DNA of 64,000 nucleotides from JACVRX01 sp963831385 (GCA_963831385.1 CAWHPW010000013.1:62001-126000), one strand, 5' to 3'; numbered from the stretch's first letter, positions 11,667-20,503 are shown. Program-made: numbers and translations. The notes: generated by a model not told the origin, from the sequence alone.

Positions 11667-12266
11667 ATGGCCCGCATCACTCTCGACCTCGACCACCGTG
11701 AACATGCTCCGTCCTGGCTGGTTCGCATCGCCCTCGCGTTTGGGCGGCGGCAGTATGGAAAAGACCTCGACACCGTGCTCGCGATGAGCCACAACCCCGG
11801 CGTGCTCTACCCGTGGGCGTTGATGGAGACCGCAGGGCTACGCCGGCGCAGCCGCCTGCCCGAAGGCCTGGCCGACCTGGTCGTGCTGGTCACGGCGGCA
11901 CATATCGGCTGCTCATGGTGCGTCGACTTCGGCGCGCATGAGTGGGAGCGGCGCGGTCTCGACCCGGACGTGGCCGTCGACGCGGTGCGCTGGCGAACCG
12001 CAGACCGCTTCGACGATGACTACCGAGCGGCGTTCGAGTTCGCGGAGGCGGCGAGCGGCCAGCTCGACCAGGTATCCGACGAGATGGTCGCTGACCTGGT
12101 GCATCGGTTCGGCGAGCCGGGTGTGGTCGAGCTCGCGTACCTCGTGGCGTTGGAGAACATGCGCTCACGGTTCAACTCCGCACTCGGCCTCACCACGCAG
12201 GGGTTCAGTTCTGGGGAGGCGTGCTTGCTGGCGCAGCGGCAGGTGGCTGCCCGGTCAGCTGGCTGA
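11667..12266 (+). CDS. Carboxymuconolactone decarboxylase/AhpD-like protein (ECF41 partner)
   Basis: A 199-residue all-helical protein with the CMD/AhpD signature: LVTAAHIGCSWCVDFGAHE, a Cys-x2-Cys pair followed three residues later by the region holding the acid/His relay. Such proteins act as thiol peroxidase-reductase partners or as lactone decarboxylases; the CSWC pair favours redox chemistry. No signal peptide. The gene converges on an ECF41 sigma factor, overlapping it by 62 bp. ECF41 sigma factors are very often encoded beside a CMD-family, oxidoreductase or epimerase gene that they transcribe, and an ECF41-type promoter lies upstream here. The true substrate is unknown. Confidence 0.88.
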   Translation: MARITLDLDHREHAPSWLVRIALAFGRRQYGKDLDTVLAMSHNPGVLYPWALMETAGLRRRSRLPEGLADLVVLVTAAHIGCSWCVDFGAHEWERRGLDPDVAVDAVRWRTADRFDDDYRAAFEFAEAASGQLDQVSDEMVADLVHRFGEPGVVELAYLVALENMRSRFNSALGLTTQGFSSGEACLLAQRQVAARSAG

Positions 12267-13158
12267 GTTTGTCCGGGGCCAGCACTGCGTAGATGGCTGC
12301 GACCCGTCCGTCGTCGACGATGAACGAGTAGACGGCGACCCTCGGGTCGCGCGGCCGGTCGCTGTCCAGCCGGACGACGAAACCCGGATCGCCGTTGACC
12401 AGGACCGGTTCGACGTCGAAGCCGGCGACATGTCGGGCAGCCAGAGTCACCAGGCCGTGCAGGAAGCGCCCGACCTCGGCCGCGCCGACCAGCGGCCGGC
12501 CGGCCGCGTTGACCTGGCCAGCGCCGTCCGCCGTCATGACCACGTCTGGTGCGAGCAGCTCGGAGAGCCGGCTGAGGTCACCGCGCTGCAGCGCGTCGCT
12601 CAACTCACCGAGCACTTCCCATCCCATGTCCGCCGGCACCCGGTCGGGCGGGTCGGCCGCTTTGATCCGCCGGCGCCCGCGCGACGCATGCTGACGGGCC
12701 GCAGCGGGAGAGCAGCCCAGGACGTCTGCGACGCCGGCGAAGTCGAGGCCGAGCACGTCGTGCAGCACGACCGCGACCCGCTGTTCCGGCGGAAGCTCGT
12801 CCAACACCATGAGGAACGCCAGCCGAACCGACTCGTCGGCGACCAGTTGCTCCAGCGGATCCGGCTCGGCCTTCGGCCCGCCGACCGTGGTGACCACCGG
12901 CTCCGGAAGCCACGGCCCGGTGTACGACTCGCGTCGGACGCGCGCCGACCGCAGATGGTCGACGGCGAGCCGGGCGACTACCCGGGTCAGCCAGCTACGC
13001 GGGTCGTCGACGGTCTCCGCCCAATCACTCCAGCGCGGCCACGCGTCGGCAACGACGTCTTCGGCGTCCGCCCAGCTCGACGTGAGCCGGTACGCGACGC
13101 CATGCAAGTACGGCCGCAGCTCCGTGAAGACCGCTGCGGCCTCCTCCGCTCGCGCCAA
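12205..13158 (-). CDS. sigJ: ECF41-family (SigJ-like) RNA polymerase sigma factor
   Basis: A 317-residue extracytoplasmic-function sigma factor. Sigma2 is at residues ~1-75 (YRLTSSWADAEDVVADAW), sigma4 at ~110-165, and a SnoaL-like C-terminal domain at ~180-300. ECF41 hallmarks are visible: WLPEP in the sigma2-sigma4 linker, a DGAGQV-type turn, and APDKL near the C terminus (NPDKL in the consensus). In ECF41 proteins the C-terminal domain replaces a separate anti-sigma factor and tunes activity. The TTG start has GAGGAGG 5 bp upstream. A perfect ECF41 promoter precedes the gene, so it should be autoregulated. It converges on the CMD gene. The symbol is by resemblance to mycobacterial SigJ. 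Confidence 0.93.
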   Translation of the reverse strand: MARAEEAAAVFTELRPYLHGVAYRLTSSWADAEDVVADAWPRWSDWAETVDDPRSWLTRVVARLAVDHLRSARVRRESYTGPWLPEPVVTTVGGPKAEPDPLEQLVADESVRLAFLMVLDELPPEQRVAVVLHDVLGLDFAGVADVLGCSPAAARQHASRGRRRIKAADPPDRVPADMGWEVLGELSDALQRGDLSRLSELLAPDVVMTADGAGQVNAAGRPLVGAAEVGRFLHGLVTLAARHVAGFDVEPVLVNGDPGFVVRLDSDRPRDPRVAVYSFIVDDGRVAAIYAVLAPDKLSQLTGQPPAAAPASTPPQN

Positions 13159-13176
13159 TCTGCCTCCTCACCACCA

Positions 13177-13203
13177 GACGAAGCAGCGCAGCCGACTGTG
13201 ACA
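13177..13203 (-). promoter_or_regulatory. Autoregulatory ECF41 promoter
   Basis: On the minus strand: TGTCACA (complement of 13197-13203), 16 bp, CGTC (complement of 13177-13180). This equals the published ECF41 consensus exactly. The expected transcription start lies about 10 nt before the TTG start of the sigma gene, giving a short leader that contains GAGGAGG. Confidence 0.8.
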
Positions 13204-13232
13204 TAGCGCCGGCAACGACGCCGTCACTATCG

Positions 13233-14027
13233 TTGGCACGCACATTGGTGATCGTGGTGGTCCTGGGAATGTTCTGGACTCTGCAGAGGTCGCTGATCTA
13301 CCTGCCGCAGGGTCAGCCGACTGGCTCAGCGGCCGCCGCTGTCGCCCGTGCCGAGGACGTCGTCCTGACCACCGTGGACGGTCTTGCGCTCGGCGCGTGG
13401 TACGTCCCTGCCCAGGCTGGCCATCCGACCGTGCTGGTGGCCAACGGCAATGCCGGCCATCGTGGCCTGCGGGCTCCGCTCGCCACCGCGTTGGCGCAGC
13501 ATGGCCTCGGCGTGCTGCTGTTCGACTACCGCGGCTACGCGGGCAACCCGGGAAGCCCGAGCGAAGAAGGCCTGTTGGACGACGCCCGGGCGGCCCGAGC
13601 GTTCCTCGTCGAGCAAGCGGGCATCCCGCCGGAGGCGTTGATCTATTTCGGGGAGAGCCTCGGCGCCGGCGTAGCGACCGGGCTTGCCAAGGAGCACCCG
13701 CCGGCGGCGCTCGTCCTGCGGTCGCCGTTCACGTCGCTGGCCGACGTGGGCCGCGTCCACTACCCGTTCCTGCCGGTCCGGACATTGCTCCGGGACCGCT
13801 ACCCCGTGCTGGAAACGATGCCCCGGATCGACGTGCCGATTGTGGTCGTGCTGGGCACGTCGGACTCCATCATCCCGCCGGAACAAAGCCGCGCCGTTGC
13901 GGCGGCGGCTCCCAGGCTGTGGCGGCTGGTCGAGGTGCCCAGCGCCGATCACAACGATCTGGTACTGCTGAGCGGACGGCAGCTGGTCGAGGCGGTCGTC
14001 GATGTTGCGCAGGAAGTGCACGAGTAG
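13233..14027 (+). CDS. Alpha/beta hydrolase, ABHD13/Bem46-like, membrane-anchored
   Basis: A 264-residue protein with an N-terminal hydrophobic anchor (residues ~4-18) followed by an alpha/beta-hydrolase fold. The nucleophile elbow is FGESLGAGVA (Ser near residue 139). The acid is in VLGTSDSIIPPEQS, and the His in SADHNDLVLL. The RSPFTSLADV segment and overall order match the Bem46/ABHD13 serine-hydrolase group of unknown substrate. The start is a TTG next to the ECF41 promoter region. It is transcribed away from the sigma gene and is probably not part of that module. Confidence 0.85.
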   Translation: MARTLVIVVVLGMFWTLQRSLIYLPQGQPTGSAAAAVARAEDVVLTTVDGLALGAWYVPAQAGHPTVLVANGNAGHRGLRAPLATALAQHGLGVLLFDYRGYAGNPGSPSEEGLLDDARAARAFLVEQAGIPPEALIYFGESLGAGVATGLAKEHPPAALVLRSPFTSLADVGRVHYPFLPVRTLLRDRYPVLETMPRIDVPIVVVLGTSDSIIPPEQSRAVAAAAPRLWRLVEVPSADHNDLVLLSGRQLVEAVVDVAQEVHE

Positions 14028-14053
14028 GCTCGATTTTGTGAGCTACGCACATA

Positions 14054-14521
14054 ATGAACTATCATCACCACATGGACGACGGCGGACGCATCGCGGCGCT
14101 CGACAACGTCTTCGAGCTGACCATCCTGCTGCACAACGACATGACCGAGAGCCTTGCTCGAGACGGACTGACGACCTCACGCGCGCACCTGCTGTGGGAG
14201 CTCTATCAACGGGGGCCGACCACCCAGACGGTGTTGGCCGAGGCGCTGGGGGTCAGCGCACGGAACATCACTGGGCTGGTCGACGGTCTCGTCGCGGGCG
14301 GCTTCGTGACCCGCGAGCCGCATCCCACGGATCGGCGGGCCGTTCTGGTCTCGTTCACCGAGCACGGCGCCGCGACGGTCAAGGTCATGGACCAGGGTCG
14401 GCTGGAGCTGGCCGACCTACTGTTTGCCGGCATGCCGGCCAGGCAGTTCGACTGCCTGGCCAAGGGGCTCGGCGACGTCGTGCACCGGCTTCGCAACCGC
14501 TTGGCCGAAGCAGATGAGTGA
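14054..14521 (+). CDS. MarR-family transcriptional regulator
   Basis: A 155-residue winged-helix protein. The recognition region TQTVLAEALGVSARNITGLV and wing EPHPTDRRAVLVSFTEHG are typical of MarR. ATG 14054 was chosen; ATG 14072 (MDDGGRIAALD) is an equally possible start. The stop overlaps the start of the next gene by 8 bp, so the two are co-transcribed and translationally coupled. The regulator may control its membrane partner; the ligand is unknown. Confidence 0.9.
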   Translation: MNYHHHMDDGGRIAALDNVFELTILLHNDMTESLARDGLTTSRAHLLWELYQRGPTTQTVLAEALGVSARNITGLVDGLVAGGFVTREPHPTDRRAVLVSFTEHGAATVKVMDQGRLELADLLFAGMPARQFDCLAKGLGDVVHRLRNRLAEADE

Positions 14522-15164
14522 GCAACCGATGGCCGACGTCGACCGCCGATCGGTGTTCTCGCTCGCCCGCGGGGCAGTGATGTTCGAGCTGCGGCTGTAC
14601 CGAAGCCTGTTCCGCTGGATCACTCGCCGCCCAGTTGTCCCGAGCGCCGATGTCGAGGCCGTCGGCTACTCCCAAGCCGTCACGCCGATCATGTTGTTGT
14701 GGATCTTCGCCTCGGCGGTCGAGATGGTCGTCGTCCACCTGCTCCTCCCGTGGCAGACCGTTCGGATCATCTTGCTGATCATCAGTGCCTGGGGCCTGAT
14801 CTGGATGATCGGCTTCCTGGCCAGCCTCAAGGTCCATCCGCATCTGCTCAGCGACACGACCCTCCGCGTCCGGCACGGCGCCACCGTCGATATCGCGGTC
14901 GCGTGGGATTCGATCGCCACCATCGTGTACCAGCGCCGCGACCTGCCGTCGTCGATCCGGACCATGCAGTTCAGAGAGACGAAGAGCGGAACAGACCTGC
15001 AGGTCGGGGTGTCTGGCGAGGTCAACGTGCACGCCGTCCTGAGGCATCCGTTGATGGTGCCGACACCCAGGGGTGACAAGGAGATCACCGAACTGAGTTT
15101 CTGGGTCGACGACCCCAAGGCCTTCGTCGGCCGAGCACGGCAGGCGACGAAGGCAGCCTCATGA
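14514..15164 (+). CDS. Two-helix membrane protein coupled to MarR
   Basis: A 216-residue protein starting at ATG 14514 inside the end of the MarR gene. Two hydrophobic helices (about residues 55-75 and 82-104) are followed by a ~110-residue soluble domain with beta-strand character (DTTLRVRHGATVDIAVAWDS, SFWVDDPKAFV). The layout suggests a PH-like or bPH2-type cytoplasmic domain on a two-helix anchor, though I cannot name the family. Coupling to MarR suggests drug- or stress-induced expression. Confidence 0.75.
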   Translation: MSEQPMADVDRRSVFSLARGAVMFELRLYRSLFRWITRRPVVPSADVEAVGYSQAVTPIMLLWIFASAVEMVVVHLLLPWQTVRIILLIISAWGLIWMIGFLASLKVHPHLLSDTTLRVRHGATVDIAVAWDSIATIVYQRRDLPSSIRTMQFRETKSGTDLQVGVSGEVNVHAVLRHPLMVPTPRGDKEITELSFWVDDPKAFVGRARQATKAAS

Positions 15165-15246
15165 TCGAGTGTCCCCAGGTTGCATGACCCGCCCGGCGCG
15201 CCGCGCAACCTCTGAACAGTCGATCATGGAGCCAGGGAGGTAGGGG

Positions 15247-15552
15247 ATGCAGACGAAGGTGATCCACAACGCCGAGGAGCGGCAGTACGAGATCTGGGCC
15301 GACGACGAACTGGCGGGCTTCACGCAATATCACCCGTACCAGGGTGTCTTGGCCTTCATCCATACCGAGGTCGAGGATCGGTTCGAGGGTGAGGGCCTGG
15401 GGTCGACGTTGGTGCGCGACGCTTTGGACGACGTGCGCAGCCGCGGTGAATCGGCGCTGCCGTTCTGCCCGTTCGTCCGCGGTTACATCACGAAACATCG
15501 CGAGTACGTCGACGTGGTGCCGGCGCACGATCGGCACTTCTTCGACCTGTGA
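15247..15552 (+). CDS. Gcn5-like N-acetyltransferase, small COG2388 type
   Basis: A 101-residue protein matching the small GNAT group (NATD1/YjdJ-like, COG2388). The acetyl-CoA loop is EDRFEGEGLGSTLVRDAL, preceded by ILxFIHTEV-type strand VLAFIHTEV and followed by PFCPFVRGYITKH. ATG 15247 follows GGGAGGTAGGG. It is monocistronic in appearance. The 108 bp to the Ku gene include an exact TTATCCACA (15580-15588), probably by chance. Confidence 0.88.
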   Translation: MQTKVIHNAEERQYEIWADDELAGFTQYHPYQGVLAFIHTEVEDRFEGEGLGSTLVRDALDDVRSRGESALPFCPFVRGYITKHREYVDVVPAHDRHFFDL

Positions 15553-15660
15553 TGGGTTGGCACTTATCTGGGGTGGCATTTATCCACAGCCCGCGGTGAC
15601 AATTGACGGGTGTGACGGCTGGTGCCAACGAGTCACTCACCTGGTCGGAGGGATGCGGCG

Positions 15661-16554
15661 ATGCGGATGGTATGGAAGGGCACCATTTCCTTCGGCTTGG
15701 TGACGATCCCGGTCCGGCTGTACGTCGCGACGGAGAGCAAGAACGTTCCCTCGCATCAGGTCCACCTCAGCGACGGCGGCCGCGTGCAGTACAAGCGGGT
15801 CTGCTCGGTCGACGGAGCCGAAGTCCCGTACGAAGAGGTCGGCAGGGGCTACGAGACGGCCGCCGGCGAAATGGTCGTTCTCAGCGACGTTGATCTCGCC
15901 ATGCTGCCGCAGTCGAACTCGCGCTCGATCGACGTGGTGTCGTTCGTGCCGGCGAAGACGATCGACCCGATCTTTCTCGACCGCAGCTACTACGTGGAGC
16001 CGGAACCGCTGGCAGCCAAGGCGTATCTGCTGCTGCGCGACGCGCTGAAGAAGTCCGAGCGGGTCGCCGTCGCGAAGGTGACGCTGCGCGAACGAGAGAT
16101 CATTGCCGTGTTGCGGGTGCATACCGACGTGCTCGTCCTCGCCACCATGCTGTGGCCCGACGAGGTTCGCACCCCGCGGTTCCCGTTCCTGGCCGACGAG
16201 GAGTCGTCGGCTCCGGGAAAGGAGCTCGCCATGGCCGAGGCGTTGATCGATTCCTTGTCCGACGAAGACCTCGATCCGGGCAGGTACCGGGATGTTCACC
16301 GGGAGGCGCTGACGGCCCTCATCGACGCCAAGGCCACGGGCCGGACGATGATCCAGGATTCCCAGGCAGGCGCAGGCCCGCTGGACTTGCTGACTGCCCT
16401 GAAAGCCAGCGTCGACGCCGCGAAACAGCGGAAGTCGACCGGGCCAGACGGTGGACGTCGGCGCACCTCGTCGAGCAGCGATGCGACGACCAAGAAGCCC
16501 AAGAAACCAGTACCGACGGGTAGCGGATCGGCTCCGCCGAAGAAACGCGGCTGA
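15661..16554 (+). CDS. ku: Non-homologous end-joining protein Ku
   Basis: A 297-residue bacterial Ku. The N terminus MRMVWKGTISFGLVTIPVRL is diagnostic. The core beta-barrel/ring domain (residues ~1-250) includes GAEVPYEEVGRGYE and the LYRDVHREALTALIDAKATG-like C-terminal segment. The last ~50 residues are Lys/Ser/Pro-rich, as in actinobacterial Ku, and likely aid DNA binding. ATG 15661 follows GGAGGGA. Ku homodimers bind double-strand break ends and recruit LigD; no LigD gene is in the window. An upstream in-frame ATG was rejected because it lacks the conserved Ku start. Confidence 0.96.
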   Translation: MRMVWKGTISFGLVTIPVRLYVATESKNVPSHQVHLSDGGRVQYKRVCSVDGAEVPYEEVGRGYETAAGEMVVLSDVDLAMLPQSNSRSIDVVSFVPAKTIDPIFLDRSYYVEPEPLAAKAYLLLRDALKKSERVAVAKVTLREREIIAVLRVHTDVLVLATMLWPDEVRTPRFPFLADEESSAPGKELAMAEALIDSLSDEDLDPGRYRDVHREALTALIDAKATGRTMIQDSQAGAGPLDLLTALKASVDAAKQRKSTGPDGGRRRTSSSSDATTKKPKKPVPTGSGSAPPKKRG

Positions 16555-16631
16555 CCCGCGGGTTCAGCGCAGTTGGCAACACGCCGCCGCAATACCGGAG
16601 CCTGACGGCGTCAGCTGGTAACAACGGTGGC

Positions 16632-16835
16632 ATGAGCACGTGCGCGGGCTGCGAAACGGGCCTGGACCACTGCCACGGAACCCTTGTGGTGCACGGTGAC
16701 GGCACGCGGGACTGCACGGATGCGGCCTGCGTTCTCGACGATTCCCTGCGGCACTCGCTTGTCGTCGACTGCTTCAACGTCGTGGGCGGCTGCTGCGACA
16801 TGCGGGAAACAGCGGACTTCGCCCAGGCGTCCTGA
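16632..16835 (+). CDS. Small Cys/His-rich conserved protein
   Basis: A 67-residue product with CAGCETGLDHCHGT at the N terminus, then further cysteines (CTDAAC and a Cys-Cys pair), nine in all. The spacing suggests one or two zinc sites. It has the look of a short conserved actinobacterial protein rather than chance, because cysteine is rare in this genome's non-coding frames. The ribosome site is weak. No function is known. Confidence 0.55.
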   Translation: MSTCAGCETGLDHCHGTLVVHGDGTRDCTDAACVLDDSLRHSLVVDCFNVVGGCCDMRETADFAQAS

Positions 16836-16890
16836 CGCCCCGGCGGTTGCACCGTCGGGCGCGGTCACGTTGGATTGACTCGGAACGACT

Positions 16891-17844
16891 ATGACTGTGT
16901 CCGAGCTGGAAGCGATCGTCGGCGAGCTGTATCTCCTGCCGCCGGCCGACTTCGTCGCTGCCCGAAACGAGCTGGTCCGCCAGGCGCGCGCTGCTGGACA
17001 CCGGGAGTTCGCCGACACGCTGCAGACTCTGCGCCGGCCGACCCGCAGCGCCTGGCTGGTCAACGTGTTGGCTCATCGTGATCCAGCGGCCATGAAGCGG
17101 CTGTCCGCCGTGGGCCGCGAACTGCGCCAGGCCCAGACCGGGCTGGACGGTACGCAGCTGAGAGAACTGACCGAGCAGCGCAGAGAGGTGATCGCCGAGC
17201 TGCTCGAGCGGGCTCGTCAACGCGCCACCGAAGCCGGGCTGCGGCTGACCCACGACCTGATGTCCGAGGTCGAGGCGACGCTGCAGGCCGCCCTGGTCGA
17301 TCTGGCCGGATCGTTGACCGTTCGGAACGGACGTCTGGAGCGGCCGCTGTCGCACAGTGGCTTCGGTCCGAAGCCCCACGTCGACTTCGTCTCCCCAGCA
17401 GACGATGTGGAGGAACGCCTCCCGCTCGTCGACGACGAGCTGGCGGCTCGGCGCGCTCGCGCGGCGGCCACCGACGAGCCTCCCGAGGCCGTATACCGGC
17501 CAGGCCTGCGGCCGGTACCCGACCTGAGCGTTCCGGCGGAACACGACGCCGATGCGATTCGAAACCTCCGACGGGCGGAGGAGGAACTCGCAGCCGCCGA
17601 GTCCACCCACTGGCAGCGCGAGTTCGAACTGGCCGACGCCGCTGCGGCCGTCGAGGCGGCCAACGACCGGCTGACCTGGCTCGACACTCAGCGCATCGAG
17701 GCGCGCCGGGACAAGGTGAAGGCCCAGGGCCATCTCGCCGATGCGCAGGAGCGGCAGCGCGAGGCGGTCGTTGCTCTTGCGGACGCCCGTCGTCGGCTCG
17801 ATATCGCCCGGCAGGCGGCCGGGCCTGAACGGCCGGTCGACTAA
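16891..17844 (+). CDS. Coiled-coil protein of unknown function
   Basis: A 317-residue, almost fully helical protein. Residues 1-110 hold the segment ADTLQTLRRPTRSAWLVNVL, a conserved block in an uncharacterised actinobacterial family. Residues ~110-130 and ~230-315 are long charged heptad-like stretches rich in Ala, Glu and Arg, consistent with coiled coil. No signal peptide, membrane helix or catalytic motif was seen. It is intact and ends 17 bp before the converging reductase gene. Confidence 0.75.
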   Translation: MTVSELEAIVGELYLLPPADFVAARNELVRQARAAGHREFADTLQTLRRPTRSAWLVNVLAHRDPAAMKRLSAVGRELRQAQTGLDGTQLRELTEQRREVIAELLERARQRATEAGLRLTHDLMSEVEATLQAALVDLAGSLTVRNGRLERPLSHSGFGPKPHVDFVSPADDVEERLPLVDDELAARRARAAATDEPPEAVYRPGLRPVPDLSVPAEHDADAIRNLRRAEEELAAAESTHWQREFELADAAAAVEAANDRLTWLDTQRIEARRDKVKAQGHLADAQERQREAVVALADARRRLDIARQAAGPERPVD

Positions 17845-17861
17845 GAGCTGCGCCGGGCGCG

Positions 17862-18527
17862 TCAGCTCGTCGTCTCGGTCTTCAATTTCTCGCGCCGCTT
17901 CAGCTCTTGATCCGTGGGCTCCCCGAGGGCCGCCGATTCGGGTTCGACGCCGCCGGCGGGTACGTAGGTGGCCATCACCACGCCCGTGCTCGACGTGCTC
18001 GAGTCACTGACGGTGAAGGTCGACGGCACCGTCCCGTCGCCGAACAGCCGCTTTCCCTTGCCGATGACGATCGGGAAGATCATCAGACGGAATTCGTCGA
18101 CCAGGCTGTTTTCCAGCAGGGTCTGGATCAGGTCCGAGCTGCCGTGCACCTGGATCTCCGGCCCGTCCTGCTCTTTCAGCTCCGCGATCTGCGCAACGAC
18201 GTCGCCGTCGAGGATTGTGGTCTCGTCCCAGTCGGCTGACTTCAGTGTCGTCGTCGCGACGTACTTGTGGGCTTGGTTGAGCTGGTCGGCGCCGTCCTCG
18301 GTGGAGTGCGGCCAGTACGCGGCGAAGATCTCGTAGGTCTTGCGGCCGAGCAGCAGGTCGAACTGTTTGCCCGTGGATCGGTTCATGACCTCGCCCATCG
18401 CCTCGTCCCAGTGGTTCATCGACCAGCCGCCGAGGGTGAACCCACCGGTGGGGTCTTCCTCCGGGCCGCCGGGTGCCTGCATGACGCCGTCCAGCGTGAG
18501 GAAGGTGTTGACGACGAGCTTGCGCAT
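17862..18527 (-). CDS. Dihydrofolate-reductase-fold protein, RibD C-terminal type
   Basis: A 221-residue protein starting MRKLVVNTFLTLDGVMQAPGG. The DHFR/RibD-C fold is marked by DLLLGRKTYEIFAAYWP, IQVHGSSDLIQTLLENSLVD and the MIFPIVIGKGKRLFGDG loop that binds NADPH. Family members are NADPH-dependent reductases, often of unknown substrate in actinobacteria. The chosen ATG (complement of 18525-18527) fits the family; a start 14 codons upstream lacks support. The C-terminal ~20 residues are a charged tail (LKRREKLKTETTS). Confidence 0.9.
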   Translation of the reverse strand: MRKLVVNTFLTLDGVMQAPGGPEEDPTGGFTLGGWSMNHWDEAMGEVMNRSTGKQFDLLLGRKTYEIFAAYWPHSTEDGADQLNQAHKYVATTTLKSADWDETTILDGDVVAQIAELKEQDGPEIQVHGSSDLIQTLLENSLVDEFRLMIFPIVIGKGKRLFGDGTVPSTFTVSDSSTSSTGVVMATYVPAGGVEPESAALGEPTDQELKRREKLKTETTS

Positions 18528-18730
18528 GACGCTGCCTTTCGACGAAGTTTCGCGTGCTGCCCTTGTCATACCGGACCCGCGCGCTGTCTGAAACTCATCG
18601 CGGATGATCGAGAAGCGCGTCCACGAATGCGAACGTGACTCTGCTCACCATTGGGCGAAGCGGGAACGATTCGGCGGGCACGGGGACTTGTCCTTGAAGT
18701 ACCCCGACCAGCCGAGCACGAAAGACCGGA

Positions 18731-19402
18731 ATGACTGAGCAGTCCGACCCGAAGCGAATCGACCTCAAGACGACCCAGGTTGCGGCCGGCAGCCTGGCCT
18801 CGGTGACCGCCGCCGTCGCCGCATCGCAGCTGGGAGTAGCCGGCACCCTGATCGGGGCTGGCGTCGGCAGCGTCGTGGGCACCGTCGCGGGCGCGGTGTA
18901 CCAGCACTATCTGGACCGGACGCACGATCACGTGCGGTCGGTCACGCCCCGACGAACGGCCGACAATCTGCCGATGGTGGACGCCGCCACGGCTCCGCTG
19001 GAACCGCCGGTCGCGTCAGCGGCGCAACGCCAGCTCACGTCGGCATGGTTGCGATCGCATCGGCCCGCGCTGGCGCTGTCGGCCGCCGCCGCTGCCGGCA
19101 TCGCGATCGTGGCGCTGACTGGATTCGAGGCGGTCACTGGCCAGCCGGTCAGCGCCGGCTCGGGTGACAACCGCACCAGCATCGGCCAGGTGTTCGGTGG
19201 ATCCACAACCGATTCGGGGGCGGACCCGGCCCCGACTCCGTCGCCCACGAGTTCGGCCGGCGACGAGGCAACGTCGACGCCGACGCAGGGAAGCGGGTCC
19301 CCAACCGCCACCCCGCAGGCCACGACTCCGCAACCCGGCACGCCGTCGTCCTCACCGACCACCGAGGCCGTTCCGAAGCCGACGGCCCCGAACCTCGGCT
19401 GA
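18731..19402 (+). CDS. Membrane protein with glycine-zipper and Ser/Thr/Pro-rich tail
   Basis: A 223-residue protein. Residues ~17-60 are an Ala/Gly/Val hydrophobic stretch with small-residue repeats (GTLIGAGVGSVVGTVAGAVY), glycine-zipper-like. A second hydrophobic helix lies at ~112-133. The last ~75 residues are Ser/Thr/Pro-rich and disordered, likely exported. No family was recognised. ATG 18731 is the only sensible start. Confidence 0.7.
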   Translation: MTEQSDPKRIDLKTTQVAAGSLASVTAAVAASQLGVAGTLIGAGVGSVVGTVAGAVYQHYLDRTHDHVRSVTPRRTADNLPMVDAATAPLEPPVASAAQRQLTSAWLRSHRPALALSAAAAAGIAIVALTGFEAVTGQPVSAGSGDNRTSIGQVFGGSTTDSGADPAPTPSPTSSAGDEATSTPTQGSGSPTATPQATTPQPGTPSSSPTTEAVPKPTAPNLG

Positions 19403-19468
19403 CGGCATATCAGTCGCCTCGGGGGCGTCGATGTGCCCACCTGGGCGGCCGGTGGCAATGATGGTCCG

Positions 19469-20347
19469 ATGCGCGTCCACTTGATCGACGGCACGTACGA
19501 GCTATTCCGGCAGCACTTCGGCTACGCCCGACGCCAGGAGAATCCGACGCCGTATGACGCCACCGTCGGGGTGCTGACGTCCACCCTGCAGCTGCTACGC
19601 GAGGGCGCGACCCACGTCGCTGTGGCCAGCGACCACGTCATCGAAAGCTTCCGCAACGACCTCTGGCCGGGCTACAAGACCAGCGCGGGCATGGACCCTG
19701 TGCTGCTCGCCCAGCTGCCGGTGGTCGAGGACGCACTCGACGCGATGGGCGTCACGGTCTGGCCCATGGTCGAATACGAGGCTGACGACGCCCTCGCCGC
19801 CGCGGCGCTGGTGGCCGACCATGACCAGCGGGTGGAGCAGGTCATCATCGTCACCCCGGACAAGGACCTCGGTCAGTGCGTCCGCGGCAAGCGGGTCGTC
19901 CAGTACGACCGGCGCAACGACAAGTGGATCGACGAAGCCGGCGTCCTCACCAAGTTCGGCGTGCCACCGGCTTCGGTACCGGATTGGCTGGCGCTGGTCG
20001 GAGACAGTGCCGACGGTTTCCCGGGCATTCCGGGCTGGGGAGCGAAGTCGTCATCGCTGGTACTGGCCCGGTACGGCAGTGTCGATGCGATTCCCGACGA
20101 CCCCGCCGAGTGGGACGTGACGGGCCTTCGCAACTCAGCGACGCTCGCCGCTGCCCTGCGCGAGACCAGAGACGACGCACGGCTGTTCGTCCGACTGGCG
20201 ACGGCGGTCACTGACATCGACGTGGGCACCGTCGACGAGTGGGAGTGGAGCGGGCCGACGCAGCGATTCGGTGAGCTCACAGAGCGGTTCGCTGCGCCCA
20301 GCCTGGCCAAGCGGGCAGCCGAGCTGGCTGCGCGACGCAACGGTTGA
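19469..20347 (+). CDS. 5'-3' exonuclease, PolA N-terminal type
   Basis: A 292-residue stand-alone 5' nuclease. Acidic metal-binding residues lie in MRVHLIDGTYELFR, in EYEADDALAAAALVAD and in IIVTPDKDLGQCV. The helix-hairpin-helix region follows (DWLALVGDSADGFPGIPGWG). Such proteins process flaps and RNA primers, duplicating the N-terminal domain of DNA polymerase I. ATG 19469 was chosen because homology begins there; the upstream in-frame ATG at 19433 adds 12 non-family residues. It is intact. Confidence 0.93.
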   Translation: MRVHLIDGTYELFRQHFGYARRQENPTPYDATVGVLTSTLQLLREGATHVAVASDHVIESFRNDLWPGYKTSAGMDPVLLAQLPVVEDALDAMGVTVWPMVEYEADDALAAAALVADHDQRVEQVIIVTPDKDLGQCVRGKRVVQYDRRNDKWIDEAGVLTKFGVPPASVPDWLALVGDSADGFPGIPGWGAKSSSLVLARYGSVDAIPDDPAEWDVTGLRNSATLAAALRETRDDARLFVRLATAVTDIDVGTVDEWEWSGPTQRFGELTERFAAPSLAKRAAELAARRNG

Positions 20348-20445
20348 GCCGCTACCTGCATAGCCGGCCCGCACCGACCCGATCGCTACCGGCGATGGCC
20401 GAGACACCGAGGACGTCCGTCGCCGGCTAGACGCTACGAGTGCAC

Positions 20446-20503
20446 TTGACGGCTATGAATCGAGCCGTTATTTTACCGATAGGTTATTTAACGGAGTGGC
20501 TAA
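20446..20503 (+). promoter_or_regulatory. Promoter and operator of the ArsR/SRPBCC pair
   Basis: TTGACG (20446-20451), 17 bp, TATTTT (20469-20474) forms a good housekeeping promoter. Downstream, TTAAC-N5-GGCTAA (20488-20503) is an imperfect dyad that covers the GGAG ribosome site and ends against the GTG start. This is a natural place for ArsR-type autorepression. The AT-rich stretch stands out from its surroundings. Confidence 0.6.

Noticed and set aside
15580..15588. Exact TTATCCACA (DnaA-box consensus) upstream of Ku
   Set aside because: A single copy in a short gap with no dnaA, dnaN or box cluster; chance is the better explanation.
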